From: Lamellibrachia satsuma
Taxonomy: Eukaryota > Annelida > Polychaeta > Sabellida > Siboglinidae
Direction: 5' to 3'
DNA: 64,000 bases
Assembly (NCBI GenBank): GCA_033239005.1
Contig: BSQZ01000125.1
Span: 7,501 to 71,500, forward strand
Shown here piece by piece: positions 11,801 through 63,545 of the stretch; the first letter of the stretch is position 1; the number at the start of each line of letters is the position of its first letter. Both the position numbers and the translations under genes were made by a program. The notes under the pieces are model-generated. The model did no database searches and was not told the DNA's origin. It saw only the letters and a list, made by a program, of their open reading frames with translations.

Positions 11801-12037
11801 AGTCCGCGAATCGCTTCGCACACAGGGGTCGTTGCCGGATGTCGCTGCTGTGCGTCGACTACTGACAGCAGCTGTCCTGGCTGAGTACGTCGGCTCGCTG
11901 TACAGGACGGTGGTCTACCAATCTACGCCGTCAATGTTACCTTCTTAGTCGTGGACGTATTTTAATTCGACGTTTTCACTTAATGTAGACCCATTTCACT
12001 CTTGTCTTGGTCGAAAGTTGCGCGTGCTGCACCCTTC

Positions 12038-13055
12038 TTGAGTGGGGTACCTCAAGGATCAGTATTAGGACCTATATTATTCTTAATTTATATCAATGAC
12101 TTGGACGACAGTATAACAAGTAACATACTGAAATTTGCGGATGACACAAAACTGTTTAGAAAGGTTAATACTGACGGTGATAAACAACATCTACAAAACG
12201 ATCTAGACAGATTAGTGAAACGGTCTGAGAAATGGCAGATGCTGTTCAATTTTGGGAAATGTAAATGCCTACATACAGGACATGGGAACTTGAATGTAAA
12301 CTATAAAATGGGAGATACTGTTCTGGGTACTACTGTAAAAGAAAAGGACTTAGGAGTTACAATAAGCGCTGATATGAAAGTTTCAGAGCAGTGTGGTATT
12401 GCAGCTTCAAAGGGTAATCAAATTCTTGGATTGATTAGAAGAAACATAACATACAAGGGAAAAAAGTTAATTATACCTCTTTATAAAGCAATAGTTAGAC
12501 CTCATTTAGAATACTGTATACAAGCCTGGAGACCATATCGTAAGAAGGATATAGATACGCTTGAACGCATACAAAGGAGAGCAACTAAAATGATTCCAGA
12601 ACTTAGAGACCTTAGTTATGAAGAACGCCTGCAAGAATGTGGTTTAATAACTCTAGAGACAAGGAGGTTAAGAGGAGATCAGATTGAAGTTTTTAAGATA
12701 TTGAATGGGTATGAAAATATTGATAGAAATATGTTTTTCTCACTCAAGAAGGATAGCAGAACTAGAGGACATGAGGTAAAATTAGTAAAGGATCAATGTA
12801 TATTGGACATCAGGAAGCACTCGTTCTCACAGAGGACAATAAATGAATGGAACAAATTGTCTACAGATTGTGTAACTGCTAGCAGCGTGAATATGTTTAA
12901 AAACAAGGTTGACACATATATCAGGAGGGCGGGTTATAAGTAGGTGAACATTGTTGGACTCTCGATAAGTCAATGGCTTCCTTGTCCACTTGCCATCTGG
13001 GCCTTTGGCTTGGATGGCAAATCTTGTTAAATCTCTTGTTAAATCTAATATAGCA
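12038..13055 (+). mobile_element. CR1/Jockey-like LINE, 5-prime truncated, intact 3-prime half
   Basis: An uninterrupted frame (about 12041-12943) encodes RT from motif B onward: SGVPQGSVLGPILFLIYIND, FADDTKLF (motif C), then LGVTISADMK, RPHLEYCIQAW, LERIQRRATKMIPEL and a C-terminus ending NKLSTDCVTASSVNMFKNKVD. The 3-prime UTR ends in short tandem cttgttaaatct units at about 13020-13050, a microsatellite-like tail as in CR1/L2 elements. The same family occurs at 3596-4075, 18130-19442, 18785-19260, 27885-28325 and 29870-30640. Confidence 0.92.
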
Positions 13056-13141
13056 TGTCGAGATGCTCACGGGTCAATGTTGGTAATGTTGACCTGATGT
13101 AGACTGTGATGTACATGGTGGTCGCTAGAATATCTAGCATG

Positions 13142-13338
13142 TGTTGGATGGAGCATATGGTCGCGAGATTGTTGTGTTGTGTAGCGTTGTCATGTTGCTC
13201 GTCAATGTGTTGGATGAGCATATGGTTGCGAGATTATTGTGTTGTGTGGCGTTGTCATGTTGCTCGTCAATGTGTTGGATGGAGAATATGGTTGCGAGAT
13301 TATTGTGTTGTGTGGCGTTGTCATGTAGCTTGTCAATG
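13142..13338. repeat. 66-bp tandem repeat, 3 copies
   Basis: Three units of 65-66 bp start tgttggatg(g)agcatatgg and end ttgctcgtcaatg, with few substitutions. Confidence 0.93.
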
Positions 13339-13379
13339 CGGTTATGACATCAAAAGAGAAATGATGGCGAGTTGAATAA

Positions 13380-13690
13380 CTGTCCATGGTATAGTGGCGA
13401 GTCTTGGCTACGCCAGCCTTGTCGTTCGAAATAGTGTGCTGTCTTTACAAAAGCAAGATGTGTTTTTGTATTGCGAAGTGCGCATTGTATCAATCGAATG
13501 TTGTCGGCAGTTGGCTTGTTGCAGTGCATGCACGCAATGTCATGGGTCGGTGCATTGGCCTCCATTGACGCCCGCAGAGTTGACGACATGCGTCTGGACG
13601 TGACGAGCGGAACACTGGTTGTATTCGTTGGCGTGTCGGGTCCCGGGTCCGGCTCGATGCCGCCCACCAGCAACGACGAAGTCAGCAACA
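13380..13690 (-). pseudogene. LINE ORF N-terminus with 2A-like motif and zinc-finger-like Cys cluster
   Basis: The minus-strand frame begins MLTSSLLVGGIEPDPGPDTP, followed by CMHCN and IQC. Many LINE polyproteins in marine invertebrates start with a hydrophobic LLLSGD-type stretch, a 2A-like DxExNPGP peptide and a PHD-like zinc finger. Here the two key 2A positions differ (Gly for Asp, Asp for Asn), so ribosome skipping would not be expected. The translation loses similarity after about 70 residues. Identification is by resemblance only. Confidence 0.6.
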
Positions 13691-14084
13691 GGCCGACGTG
13701 AAGACACAGCAGTGGTTAGTGCCGCCTGCCTCCTCCACCCGTCCATGTGTTCCGCGTGGTTCGTCAGGCGCTGCCATTTCTTTTTTGTATGGCATTCGAC
13801 GCGAAACACCCGATTCAGGTTCTCCGTGTGGTTTAAATTTACATAGCACGGAGTAGCAGCATGGCCATTCAATCCGCCATCTTGGTCAACGTATGCTTCT
13901 AGGCAAAGTATGTCTAAACTTTAAAGGAAAGAAGTTACGTGTATTTTCTAGTACACCAGTCATCATAGCATTTATTTCATCTTACTACAACTGACATCTA
14001 TATTATAAATATGTAGACTGCACACAGGCTCAGTCTCGTGGAATCTACACAGCTACAACGTAACTTATTTAATGAATGACATTC

Positions 14085-14150
14085 AACACAGACCTTTATA
14101 TTCCCAAATGTGTTTGCTAAAGACCTTTATATTCCCAAATGTGTTTGCTA
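14085..14150. repeat. 30-bp direct duplication
   Basis: The segment starting agacctttatattcccaaat occurs twice in tandem. Confidence 0.9.
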
Positions 14151-14267
14151 AGGGTCCCACTGTGTGCTCACGTAGCATTATTCAAATGACTGGTACGCAG
14201 TGCTTAAGCTTCCACTGCGATGACGGTGTTTCTTGCTGCAAACTAAACATTAGGTACGACAACGTTA

Positions 14268-14332
14268 ACATTGATAGACTGTAGCAATATGGCAACTACA
14301 TTGATAGACTGTAGCAATATGGCAACTACATT
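14268..14332. repeat. ~31-bp direct duplication
   Basis: acattgatagactgtagcaa followed by tatggcaacta is repeated twice. Confidence 0.9.
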
Positions 14333-14404
14333 GCTAAAGCTTATTACCATGGTAATAGGGCAATTTCAGTGTCAGATCATTGCAACACGGATACTAAACT
14401 TTTA

Positions 14405-14512
14405 GACCGTGACAACAGGTACACTACACGTGTAGACCATGACAACAGGTACACTACACGTGTAGACCATGACAACAGGTACACTACACGTGTAGACAAT
14501 GGCAACTACAAT
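14405..14512. repeat. 30-bp tandem repeat, ~3.5 copies
   Basis: Units are built on gacaacaggtacactacacg and tgtagaccat. Confidence 0.95.
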
Positions 14513-14927
14513 ATACATTGCCATATTAACACACTTGCTAATAAAATGCAATTCTCTATACATTAGTTGACACATTCTTGAAATTGTGTCCACGCATAAT
14601 TATTACAAGTCCTGTTTCTAAAGGATACACCATTTTCAGGATCTCTGCAAACAATAAAAACTAGCATCTCTGTGTGAAGACAGCTTTACTAAACAAGTTT
14701 CTATACACATTTCTCAACAGTTGCCAACATGTCAATAAGCCCAGTAATGAAATGCTGACAGTTGCAAGCCACACTGGTTCATGTAAACCGAAGAAACTCC
14801 ACCAGTTTTAAATGCTTCTTGGCCCTAACTTTATACATGTTCCTTACGCATAGTTACTTTAAACAGTGCTGAAATGGCTTCGATCTAATAACATCCCATA
14901 TGGGCGCTGAATTTCCTGCTATCAAAA

Positions 14928-15132
14928 CACTTGCTCTAATAATGGAGTAGGCACCGTGAGCATCTTGTCTAAGCAGGCATGCACTGGCATTATATAAACA
15001 CTTGCTCTAATAATGGAGTAGGCACCGTGAGCATCTTGTCTAAGCAGACACTGGCATTATATAAACACTTGCTCTAATAATGGAGTAGGCACCGTGAGCA
15101 CCTTGTCTAAGCAGGCACTGGCACTATATAAG
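14928..15132. repeat. ~65-70 bp tandem repeat, 3 copies
   Basis: Each unit contains acacttgctctaataatgga and gtaggcaccgtgagca and ends cattatataa; copies differ by a short deletion. Confidence 0.93.
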
Positions 15133-16430
15133 ACCACACATTATTATTATAATTATTGTAAACGCTGACATCCTAGCCACCTGCTTATCATTATATGGCA
15201 CACATTGATACAAACACAATCGTGTTCCTGGGCGGTGCACAAAAGAAATGCATAGTCATTAATACATATTTACACGAAGCAGAAATAGCAGAGAACATTC
15301 TCTTGACAGGTTACCTCCATGCACTTGCCCGGATCAGAGAAAATGTATCGCAGAAACAAGTTGTCTGTCTACACCAACTGTGGGTAGTTTTGTGGTCATT
15401 ATTTCAAACTGTAACAATTTAAATATAAAACACAGCTTCATACATTAAAATACACAAAATATACAGATATAGGCACATGTGAACAAATGCTAAATATCAC
15501 TTCGAACTATGCCTTTAGTAAGCACGAGTAAGAACACAGAGGGGACAGCTAACACACCTAGAACACTGGCCGGTTGGACATTATCTACAAACACATTAAT
15601 TTAAGAACTATGCATATTTGGAGTACATTTTTGCGACATTGTATATCAATAAATGATACATCTATAAATTATACTCCAAACGGTACTGTGACACAAATCA
15701 TCATTGCAAAATAAAGCTTTCTGAAGAGGTCGCCATGGTAAGTTGTCTTTGGTTACAGGTGGACATTAGCTGCTGCACGCTGCCACTACACAGCCAGTGT
15801 AAACAATGCTGAAGTTATCTGTAAGAGGAGCTAAATATAATTAAAAACCACCATACAATCAACCCATTGCACCATCAAAATACGTGTTCCATAACACTTG
15901 AGTCAAGAGAATCAACCCACTCTACCATATAAAATGAAACAAAACTGTCGTCATTACACTAAGCAACACACTCATTTCTCACGACAAACATTAAACATAA
16001 CAATATAAATTAAGCAAGTCTCATACCCATACATTACTAAAATTACTTTATACAATTTGGGATCTATACATACTATAGCCAGTACTTACCAACAACACAA
16101 ACGTAACTACCTCAGACTAGTAATCAGCCGTAACAAGCTATCTCGTACAAAACTATGTCACAGAAACATCTGAAACATTCTAGTAAATCAAACAAAGCAG
16201 ACCTGATGAATCTTAAGTAACTGAATCAACAGCCTACATTTTGGAACTATCTTAAATCAATTTATATCACGTGTGACTGGAGGGAAGATGTGTGGGACAG
16301 ACTTGGGAAGTTTGGAAAGATCCCAAACACGAGTCCACTGCTGACACTACAGAGCTACATACCACCTAGATTACAGCAACATGGGAAGAAATGACGCTAA
16401 ATGGCAGCACTAGAAGCAGCTGAAACAACC
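15133..16430. other. gene-free DNA downstream of the Rab-GAP gene
   Basis: AT-rich unique sequence. A 75-codon plus-strand frame at 15195-15422 has no recognisable motif. It may contain the gene's 3-prime UTR or polyadenylation site on the minus strand, but I could not place one convincingly. Confidence 0.4.
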
Positions 16431-16431
16431 T

Positions 16432-17315
16432 GCTACACCCCACCAGACAGAGGTACTTGCTACACCCCTCCAGACAGGGGTACCTGCTACACCCCACCAG
16501 ACAGGGGTATCTGCAACACCCCACCAGACAGAGGTACTTGCTACACCCCTCCAGACAGGGGTACCTGCTACACCCCACTAGACAGGGTACCTGCTACACC
16601 CCACCAGACAGGGGTATCTGCTACACCCTACCAGACAGAGGTACTTGCTACACCCCTCCAGACAGGGGCACCTGCTACACCCCACTAGACAGGGTACCTG
16701 CTACACCCCACCAGATAGGGGTACCTGATACACCCCACCAGACAGAGGTACTTGCTACACCCCTCCAGACAAGGGTACTTGCTACACCCCACCAGACAGG
16801 GGTATCTGCTACACCCCACCAGACAGAGGTACTTGCTACGCCCCTCCAGACAGGGGTACCTGCTACACCCCACCAGACAGGGTACCTGCTACACCCCACC
16901 AGATAGGGGTACCTGATACACCCCACCAGACAGGGGTACCTGTTACACCCCATCAGATAGGGGTGCTTGCTACACCACACCAGACACCTGGGTACCTGAC
17001 ACACCCTACCAGACAGGGGCACCTGACACACCCTACAAGACAGGGGTACCTGACACACCCCACCAGACAGGGGTACCTGAACACCCTACCAGACCAGACA
17101 GGGGTACCTGACACACACTACCAGACCTGACAGGAGTACCTGACACACCCTACCTGACGGGGATACCTGACACACCCTACCAGACAGAGGTACCTGACAC
17201 ACCCTATCTAACAGGGGTACCTGACACACATTACTAGACAGGGGCACCTGGTACACCCTACCAGACAGGGGTACCTGACACACCCTACCAGACAGGGGCA
17301 CCTGGTACAAACATC
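16432..17315. repeat. 27-bp minisatellite downstream of terminal exon
   Basis: About 32 units with core ctacaccccaccagacaggg and gtacctg. It begins about 120 bp beyond the stop codon of the Rab-GAP gene, so it probably lies in its 3-prime UTR or flank. Later units shift to gacacaccctaccagacagg. Open frames across it are repeat-phase artefacts. Confidence 0.95.
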
Positions 17316-17434
17316 TGCTAGCCTCATTACCCTGGCAATGAGGGACCAGCAAGCAGGAACAAGGCAGCCATAGGACACTCAGGGCAGAGTAAACAACCCT
17401 TCCACATGTCACCCTGAGGTTACCCAGTGGGGTG

Positions 17435-57013
<39,579 letters not shown>

Positions 57014-57049
57014 CTGCAACACAGGACAAGTTACAGTCATGCAGGACTG

Positions 57050-57345
57050 CAGGACAAGCCAGCTACAGACACAGTGGTATAAGTGTGTCACCACCAGACA
57101 CAGTGACACAGTGGGATAAGTGTGTCACCACCAGCTACATCAGTGACACAGTGGGATAAGTGTGTCACCATCAGCTACATCAGTGAAACAGTTAGATAAG
57201 TGTGTCACCACCAGCTACAGCAGTGACACAGTGGTATAAGTGTGTCACCACCAGCTACATCAGTGACACAGTGAGATAAGTATGTCACCACCAGCTACAG
57301 CAATGACACAGTGGTACAAGTGTGTCAACACCATAGAGTTACATC
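57050..57345. repeat. 40-bp minisatellite upstream of first visible exon
   Basis: About seven units on ctacatcagtgacacagtgg and gataagtgtgtcaccaccag. Two and a half related units recur at 58957-59060. Confidence 0.95.
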
Positions 57346-57867
57346 ATTAATCATCCCCCTATAAACAAGAGCGATAAGCCAGCTCACTGCAGTGAAGCGG
57401 GCGTGGACCACTGGCCGGCATTTCATTGCACGGCAGAAACAGTTGCATCCACTGCATGACACATAGGGTAGTACTGTTCATAGTGTGAACATAACATGTT
57501 ACAAATTGTTATCTAACATATGTAAGTAAGTGAGTAAGTAAGTTAATGTATTTCCTCCTCACCATCATCATGTACATTACAAGGCAAACAAACGCAATGA
57601 AGATGAGGTGGCTACCAGAGAAGTATAAACTTATCGGGCTAGTAGTCAGTGACGATGACACCAGGAGCCAATTAACTTGAAGATTTGTCATTGTCATTTG
57701 TTCTTATTGGGGCATGGCCACCAGACTGATAAATAATTTGGGTGAGGGTGGTCCCAGCAGTTGTGTTATAAGTGTGGGCAGTTGGGTTGTTCATACTTGC
57801 ATTAGTGTTAAACTCTTCAAGACAAACATCTTCGAGGCTTGCTGGAGAAAGTTGTGGGACAACGAAT

Positions 57868-57940
57868 ATGGTTATTTCCTGTGTGGCTTACAGCTGTACG
57901 AATCGACAGAAGACAGGATCTAACATCTCGTTATTTTCAG
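57868..57940 (+). CDS. probable THAP-domain protein, first coding exon
   Basis: ATG at 57868 opens MVISCVAYSCTNRQKTGSNI and then SLFS, followed at 57941 by a splice donor (TTTCAG/GTAATT). This fits the start of a THAP zinc finger: Met, Cys-x4-Cys with the CxNR word, and a Ser-Phe stretch at the usual distance. THAP domains are DNA-binding and often transposon-derived (P-element type). Later exons with the HxxH half and the AVPTIF box were not found, so it could be a fragment of a P-like transposon or a host gene divergent from the Rab-GAP gene. Confidence 0.55.
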
Positions 57941-58956
57941 GTAATTTATGTCGCAAATGTTTGTGCCGTGTTAGTGTATATGTGAATGAATGTAACAGTT
58001 TCGAAAATGTTCTGAAATATCAATATATTACAGATACGTTGGTTTTTCTTGGGGGAGCGTACATTAAGTGTTTCCCAGTAGTCACATTGATTGGGTGCAA
58101 CATAAAATGTTATAGGGGTAGGATTCAGTTTTATAAATAATGTGTGCGTGCGTGTATGCATATTTGTAACTCTTTTATAAAACTCTACTAGATGTCAGCT
58201 CATTAATAAGATTTTTTTTCTTTATTAAGTCATCTGCATTTAGTGAGGTTCTCCCTTTTTGGTTGTCGTTTGCCTTTTCTTCGTTGTATGAACCACTATC
58301 ATGTAACTCATTCTGTACACATTGCAACATTCATTGCATTCTATGCATTTGTTTGACAAACCATGTGAAAGGTTGCCTACTAAAACAATTGACAGCTTAA
58401 ATGAGAGAGCACATTTCTTTACATGAGGCGTGTCCTTGGGCAAGTTGGCCAGATAACATTCGAGAGATCTTGATCTGCAGGTGGAAATAGCTGTGATGGA
58501 GCAGCTGGGGAATGAGTTGGAAGATGGAAAAAGAATATTTTTGGGACCTTAGAGAAGAATGTCCAACAGGGCTTAATGAGATTTTGACATCTTGCAGTCA
58601 TTATCTAATACATGTATAGAGCACTTCAGAAAGTTCAGTTTCGATCATGTTTAGTGGTGCTACTGTTATAGTTAACATGTTATGATATTTGATATACAAG
58701 GATAGATTGTGCATGGATAGATTGTGCACGTAATAAGGTATATATAGCTATGTACTAATAATCTCTTACTAGTGCTGTATATCTATAGATATATGATAAA
58801 GACTGGGTGCTGTACAGTATAAACACTGGGCCTCCAGTGGGTTCTTGCCATGCAGCAGCATGAATGTCACTGGTCCATGTCTGCATCACTTTATCATGTG
58901 TCAACTGATAAGAGCTCAGGGGTCTAGTTTTACTGACAGGTGTTCTATTTATGTCT
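57941..58956. other. gene-free DNA
   Basis: Follows the THAP-like exon, probably its intron if the exon is real. No motif is recognised in the small open frames. Confidence 0.4.
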
Positions 58957-59060
58957 ATGGTCAACACCAGCTACATCAGTGACACAGTGAGATTAGTATG
59001 TCACCACAAGCTACAGCAATGACACAATGGGATAAGTGTGACACCACCAGCTACATCAGT
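58957..59060. repeat. second site of the 40-bp repeat
   Basis: Units caccagctacatcagtgaca and cagtgagattagtatgtcac match the 57050-57345 array at a distance of 1.6 kb. Confidence 0.9.
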
Positions 59061-59700
59061 TTTTGAGCAAACCGTTCAAGGTTGACCCTGGGAACAGCGC
59101 GAAGAGACAGTGGAACGAAGACTGAGACAGGGAATGTAAGGATATGATGAGTAAGGTAGCAAGGAGTTTGAGTGAGCATGGCACTGTGCTTCAAGGTCAA
59201 CAGTTTGAACTGAATCCGCCATCTAACAGGCAAGTCATGCAGTTCTCATAGTGCTATCATTATGTTGTGTTGGCCACATCGATGTAGGCAGAGGATTACG
59301 CACGCAGCTGATCGAGTCAATGTAGTAGGGTGCCAGTGATGTAGCAAGGTGCCAGTGATGTAGCAAGGTGCCAGTGATGTCATAAACAGCCGCTTTCCGA
59401 GGTTGAATCGTGATGTGACAAGTGCATTTAAACACTTTCAGTGGTAGAGACGATTATATCCGTGCTATGCCAGGTAGTTGGGTAATTGTGCAGCCACCGA
59501 CTTCATGGAGTTCAGCTGCATGCCAAGGTCGCGTGTGTCGGTTGAAGCGATAACGTTGAAGCCGCAGGTGGCAGTGGGAACACTTTGTTTTCATTGCATT
59601 TATTTCACAAAATAATACGTGTTCACTGTATATGTGATATAATTTTTGCAACAATTTCAGTAAATTTTTATTATTAATGAAAATTTTTCAGGATAGTTCA
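59061..59700. other. gene-free DNA
   Basis: Contains a small 3-copy tandem (ggtgccagtgatgtagcaa, about 59328-59385). Nothing else is recognised. Confidence 0.45.
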
Positions 59701-59702
59701 TT

Positions 59703-59760
59703 TTCAAATCAGATAACTTTCATTTTACATATATGTAAAATTAAAGTTATCTGATTTGAA
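59703..59760. repeat. 28-bp hairpin
   Basis: Outer arms 59703-59720 and 59743-59760 pair perfectly (18 bp), and inner arms 59722-59730 and 59733-59741 pair perfectly (9 bp) with one mismatch between and a 2-nt loop. Confidence 0.95.
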
Positions 59761-59889
59761 TTTCAGTCAATGTTTGTTTTTTAGGTCCATGAATTTTAGC
59801 ACATTGGCTATCACAAAATATATTTAAATAAAATAATTGATACTTAATTTTTTATTCTTTGTCCACTTTGTCATGGAATTGCCCTGGTA

Positions 59890-60595
59890 CAAACATAAAA
59901 GTTACTGAGTACACTAAACAGTACATTCTTATACAAGTTCCTACACAGGCAGAAACATAAAAGTCACTGTATGCATTAAACAGTACATTCTTATACAAGT
60001 TCCTACGCAGGCAGAAACATAAAAGTCACTGTATGCACTAAACAGTACATTCTTATACAAGTTCCTACGCAGGCAGAAACATAAAAGTCACTGTATGCAC
60101 TAAACAGTACATTCTTATACAAGTTCCTACGCAGGCAGAAACATAAAAGTCACTGCATGCACTAAACAGTACACTCTTATACAAGTTCCTACACAGGCAG
60201 AAACATAAAAGTCACTGTATGCACTAAACAGTACATTCTTATACAAGTTCCTACGCAGGCAGAAACATAAAAGTCACTGCATGCACTAAACAGTACATTC
60301 TTATACAAGTTCCTACACAGGCAGAAACATAAAAGTCACCGTATGCACTAAACAGTACATTCTTATACAAGTTCCTACACTGGCAGAAACATAAAAGTCA
60401 CTGTATGAACTAAACAGTACGTTCTTATAGTTATACAAGTTCCTACACTGGCAGAAACATAAAAGTTACTGTATGCACTAAACAGTACATTCTTATAAAA
60501 GTTCATACACAGGCAGAAACATAAAAGTCACCGTATGCACTAAACAGTATACTCTTATACAAGTTCCTACACTGGCAGAAACAGAAAAGTTGGTC
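59890..60595. repeat. 62-bp minisatellite
   Basis: About eleven units on ggcagaaacataaaagtcac, tgtatgcactaaacagtaca and ttcttatacaagttcctac. Copies are 90 percent or more alike by eye. Confidence 0.96.
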
Positions 60596-60669
60596 CTAAG
60601 TCATCCTTTGCCAGAAATTTTTTTGCCAATCTTGAACATTCTAAAAAACCTTAAACGCGCAAACGGTTT

Positions 60670-60885
60670 CCGTGGAAGCCGTTGCGTCTATAACAGCCAT
60701 CATTGGCCCAACTGATTTTTTTCATTGGCAAGCCAAAGCTGGTTGATATAATGACAGCCATTATTAGCCCATTTGGTTTTTGCACTGGTAGGCCAATTCA
60801 AGTTGAACAAATGTCAAATGACAGTCATTATTGACCGAATTAGGTTTTTTCAAGTCTGGTTTAACCATTATTGGCCCAGTTGAGT
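60670..60885. repeat. degenerate ~70-bp tandem repeat, 3 copies
   Basis: Repeated theme: gccatcattggccca, a T-rich run, ggcaagcca / ggtaggcca; old and diverged. Confidence 0.65.
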
Positions 60886-61299
60886 CTTACTAGCTGTGCA
60901 GCGAGGTTGGCATTATCACCTACACAGTAATACTAATAGAAGAAGAACGAACACATAAAGGTTCATGAAAAAGTAACTTGAAACTTTATTTTAAATATAT
61001 AAACATGGAAGTAATGTTTGAAGCATCTTAAGACTTTAATTATTCTGTGACCTGCAATGCATTTTCAAGCTACATTTATTTCATTCATGTCATGTATTTA
61101 TATCCATTATTGCAGGCAAAAATTAATGCAAACAGGATTTATGTAGCTATTTTGTTTTTACAACTGTATTGTAAAACACAATTTACAAATCTTTTTCATG
61201 CCAGAAGATGGTGTCTTAATATTTCTTAAATAATATGAACACCTTTAGTATTGCTGTATATACATTCTCATTAAAAAAAGTCTTGTTTCATATTTGTAT

Positions 61300-61906
61300 T
61301 TTATTTATAGTTTCAGGTAACATTTTACCAGAGGAAAAGGCACCAAATGTGGCATTTTTTTTATATTGTAATCAAGAAAATTGAGGAATCTGAGACTTTT
61401 CATCTGCACCATGACCTTCTTCATCTCCTTCCCAAGTTGGGAATGCGCCTGCCTGATCATGTGTCATCTTTGCTTCAGTTCGTTCGGCAGAACACAGATA
61501 AAGCTAGAAACATCCTCAAGAAAGCTGTCGCTTTGAAAAGGGGTGCAACATCAGTAACTCCGATGTCATCTCCAGTTTTGAAAAGCAGTAGACAAGGATG
61601 ATTGGAAATGAAATTCTGTGAGGGGTCTGTGCCAGTGGACACTTGTGGCTGTTGCCTTTGATGACAGATGGTACTTGGGACAAGTTGCAGAAATAATTTC
61701 TCCAGAAGAGGCAAAATAAACTATATGAAGAGGGTTGGACAGAGCTACTTCCAGTGACCTTCACCTCCCGATCTGAAGGAGACAAAGGCTATTTACCTTC
61801 TCGAGGATGGCATATCGATAATGCCCAGGGATTCTGGACTGAGAATTTGGAAAATGTGCATCTTGACAAGGAATACAAACGGTATAAAGAAGAATACTTG
61901 ATGTAA
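61300..61906 (+). pseudogene. decayed repeat-family protein end (WY-G-V domain, tudor-like)
   Basis: Reading across frames gives HLLPKLGMRLPDHVSSLL and QNTDKARNILKKA (frame at 61347-61601), then VAVAFDDRWYLGQVAEIISP and SYFQWPSPPDL, and finally KEYKRYKEEYLM with a stop near 61905. A domain with the pattern VAVAYxDxWYxGxVxEV and a later FxWP is, in my memory, common in uncharacterised, repeated proteins of marine invertebrates. Frame changes at about 61600, 61710 and 61790 suggest a pseudogene, or short introns. Function unknown. Confidence 0.5.
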
Positions 61907-62514
61907 TGTCAAGTATGCTGTTGCACTCGACAGTCATGTTAGCATGATGTAGGCTTACTTAATTTTGAAATGGCCCCCACATATTTGGTGATCAATCCTT
62001 ACCATGTGTCTTTAGCTACTTGGTGACCAGTTATCTTAAATCAGAAGGATTTACCTTTTATTTTGATATCATACATGACATACTTTGTAGCAAAACAGAC
62101 CTGCTCACCTTTCCCTTGGAAATCCGAGATGGTCACCAGCTGGCGGCCATCTTGGAAGATGACTAGCCATCTTGTGTTGTGCACACATAAATTACAAGTG
62201 TTTAGAAATGTCAGTTTACTATTCTATTCCCATTCAGTTCAGTATTTTATAATGTGAATATTTAGGCAATTAGGGCATTTGCATATGCAAATTAGGTCAT
62301 TAATATTCGCAATGTTCCAAAAACGCGACCATATTTGGATTCAGCAGTTAAAATTATGTAAAGATGGCAAGTTTTATAGCGATTCGTTTAGAAATAACCA
62401 TAATAAATGGGGGAAATAGCTAATTATGCACCAAAAAATTGTGCCATTGCCAAGGCTGTTCATTATCCCTATGACTATTTCATTGAAATGCTTATTTTTC
62501 GGATATTAAAATAT
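61907..62514. other. gene-free DNA
   Basis: AT-rich with no recognised feature. Confidence 0.4.
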
Positions 62515-62754
62515 TCATAGAAAATCAATGGATTGACCAATCTGAACGGTTTTTTTTTCATTTTGTTCCTTAGAGCAGGCTCTTTTCAAAGAGTAGAGAT
62601 TGAGGTTTGTGTTTCCAAGTTCATTTTCCTGCTTGAACTCCCTAATAAAGCCAAACAGAATGCCTCCAAGTGGGTTGTAATATGAAACCTTCCCAGGCTG
62701 ACTACAACATGATGCCAGCTCTTCTAGTGGGAATGGTAACCTGTTAGTGGACAA
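62515..62754 (-). other. unsupported hypothetical ORF, 79 codons
   Basis: The minus-strand frame includes PGKVSYYNPLGGILFGFIRE, compositionally protein-like, but I know no family for it and it has no supporting neighbours. It may be part of the same decayed repeat as 61300-61906. Confidence 0.2.
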
Positions 62755-62959
62755 ATGCTAAAAAAATCAGGAAGAAACACAGCATTGGAATAAAAAAAGC
62801 AGACAAAAACAGATGATCACAGTACATTGTGTTATCTAGACCCAAATCAAAATAAAATTGACCAATTATAGATAATGCACACAACACTGAGAGTATCTGG
62901 TTAAATTAGACTGCAGAACCTAAATTTGCATGAACATTGCCACCATCCTAACCTCAAGT

Positions 62960-63545
62960 TGTATCTCAAGAACTTACCAAGGATCCACTCTAATTCTTTT
63001 AATGGAACTTGTTGATGCAATCAACTTACCAATGATCAAATCTTACCAAAATCGGAGTTTACTCATTTTGGGTGTATCAGGTGAAAGGTCAAGGTCAGTG
63101 ACCTAGCCGACCAACTGAACACTTTTTTTAACTGCTGCAATGTCTTAGCTTTATTTTAAGACAAAACCAGGTCTTTAGGACCATTAGGACCAAAGTTATG
63201 TCTACATACATGTTTAGATGTAATGCAAAATTGTAAAAAAAACTTACTTTAAATTACTGTATCTCAAGATCTCTTCAAGGGCCCAGTCTAATTGTATGTA
63301 TGATACTTGTTCATACAATGACCTTGCTAAAAATAAAATTTTATCAAAATAGGGGTTTACTTTTTGGGTATATCGGGTCAAAGGTCACGATCAATGACCT
63401 TTACAACTTTTTCAAATGCCACATGATGCATATCAATTGATAGAACAATGTGTTAGCTTTATTTTAAGACCAAAACCAGCACTTTAGGACCATTAGGGCC
63501 AAAGTTATGTCTAGATATGTGTTACAAGGTAACAACATTTTTGCC
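62960..63545. repeat. ~290-bp diverged direct duplication
   Basis: Two copies (about 62960-63240 and 63245-63545) share tctcaaga, aaggtca, tgacct, ttagctttattttaagac and aggaccattaggaccaaagt in the same order. This looks like a dispersed invertebrate repeat in tandem. Confidence 0.75.
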
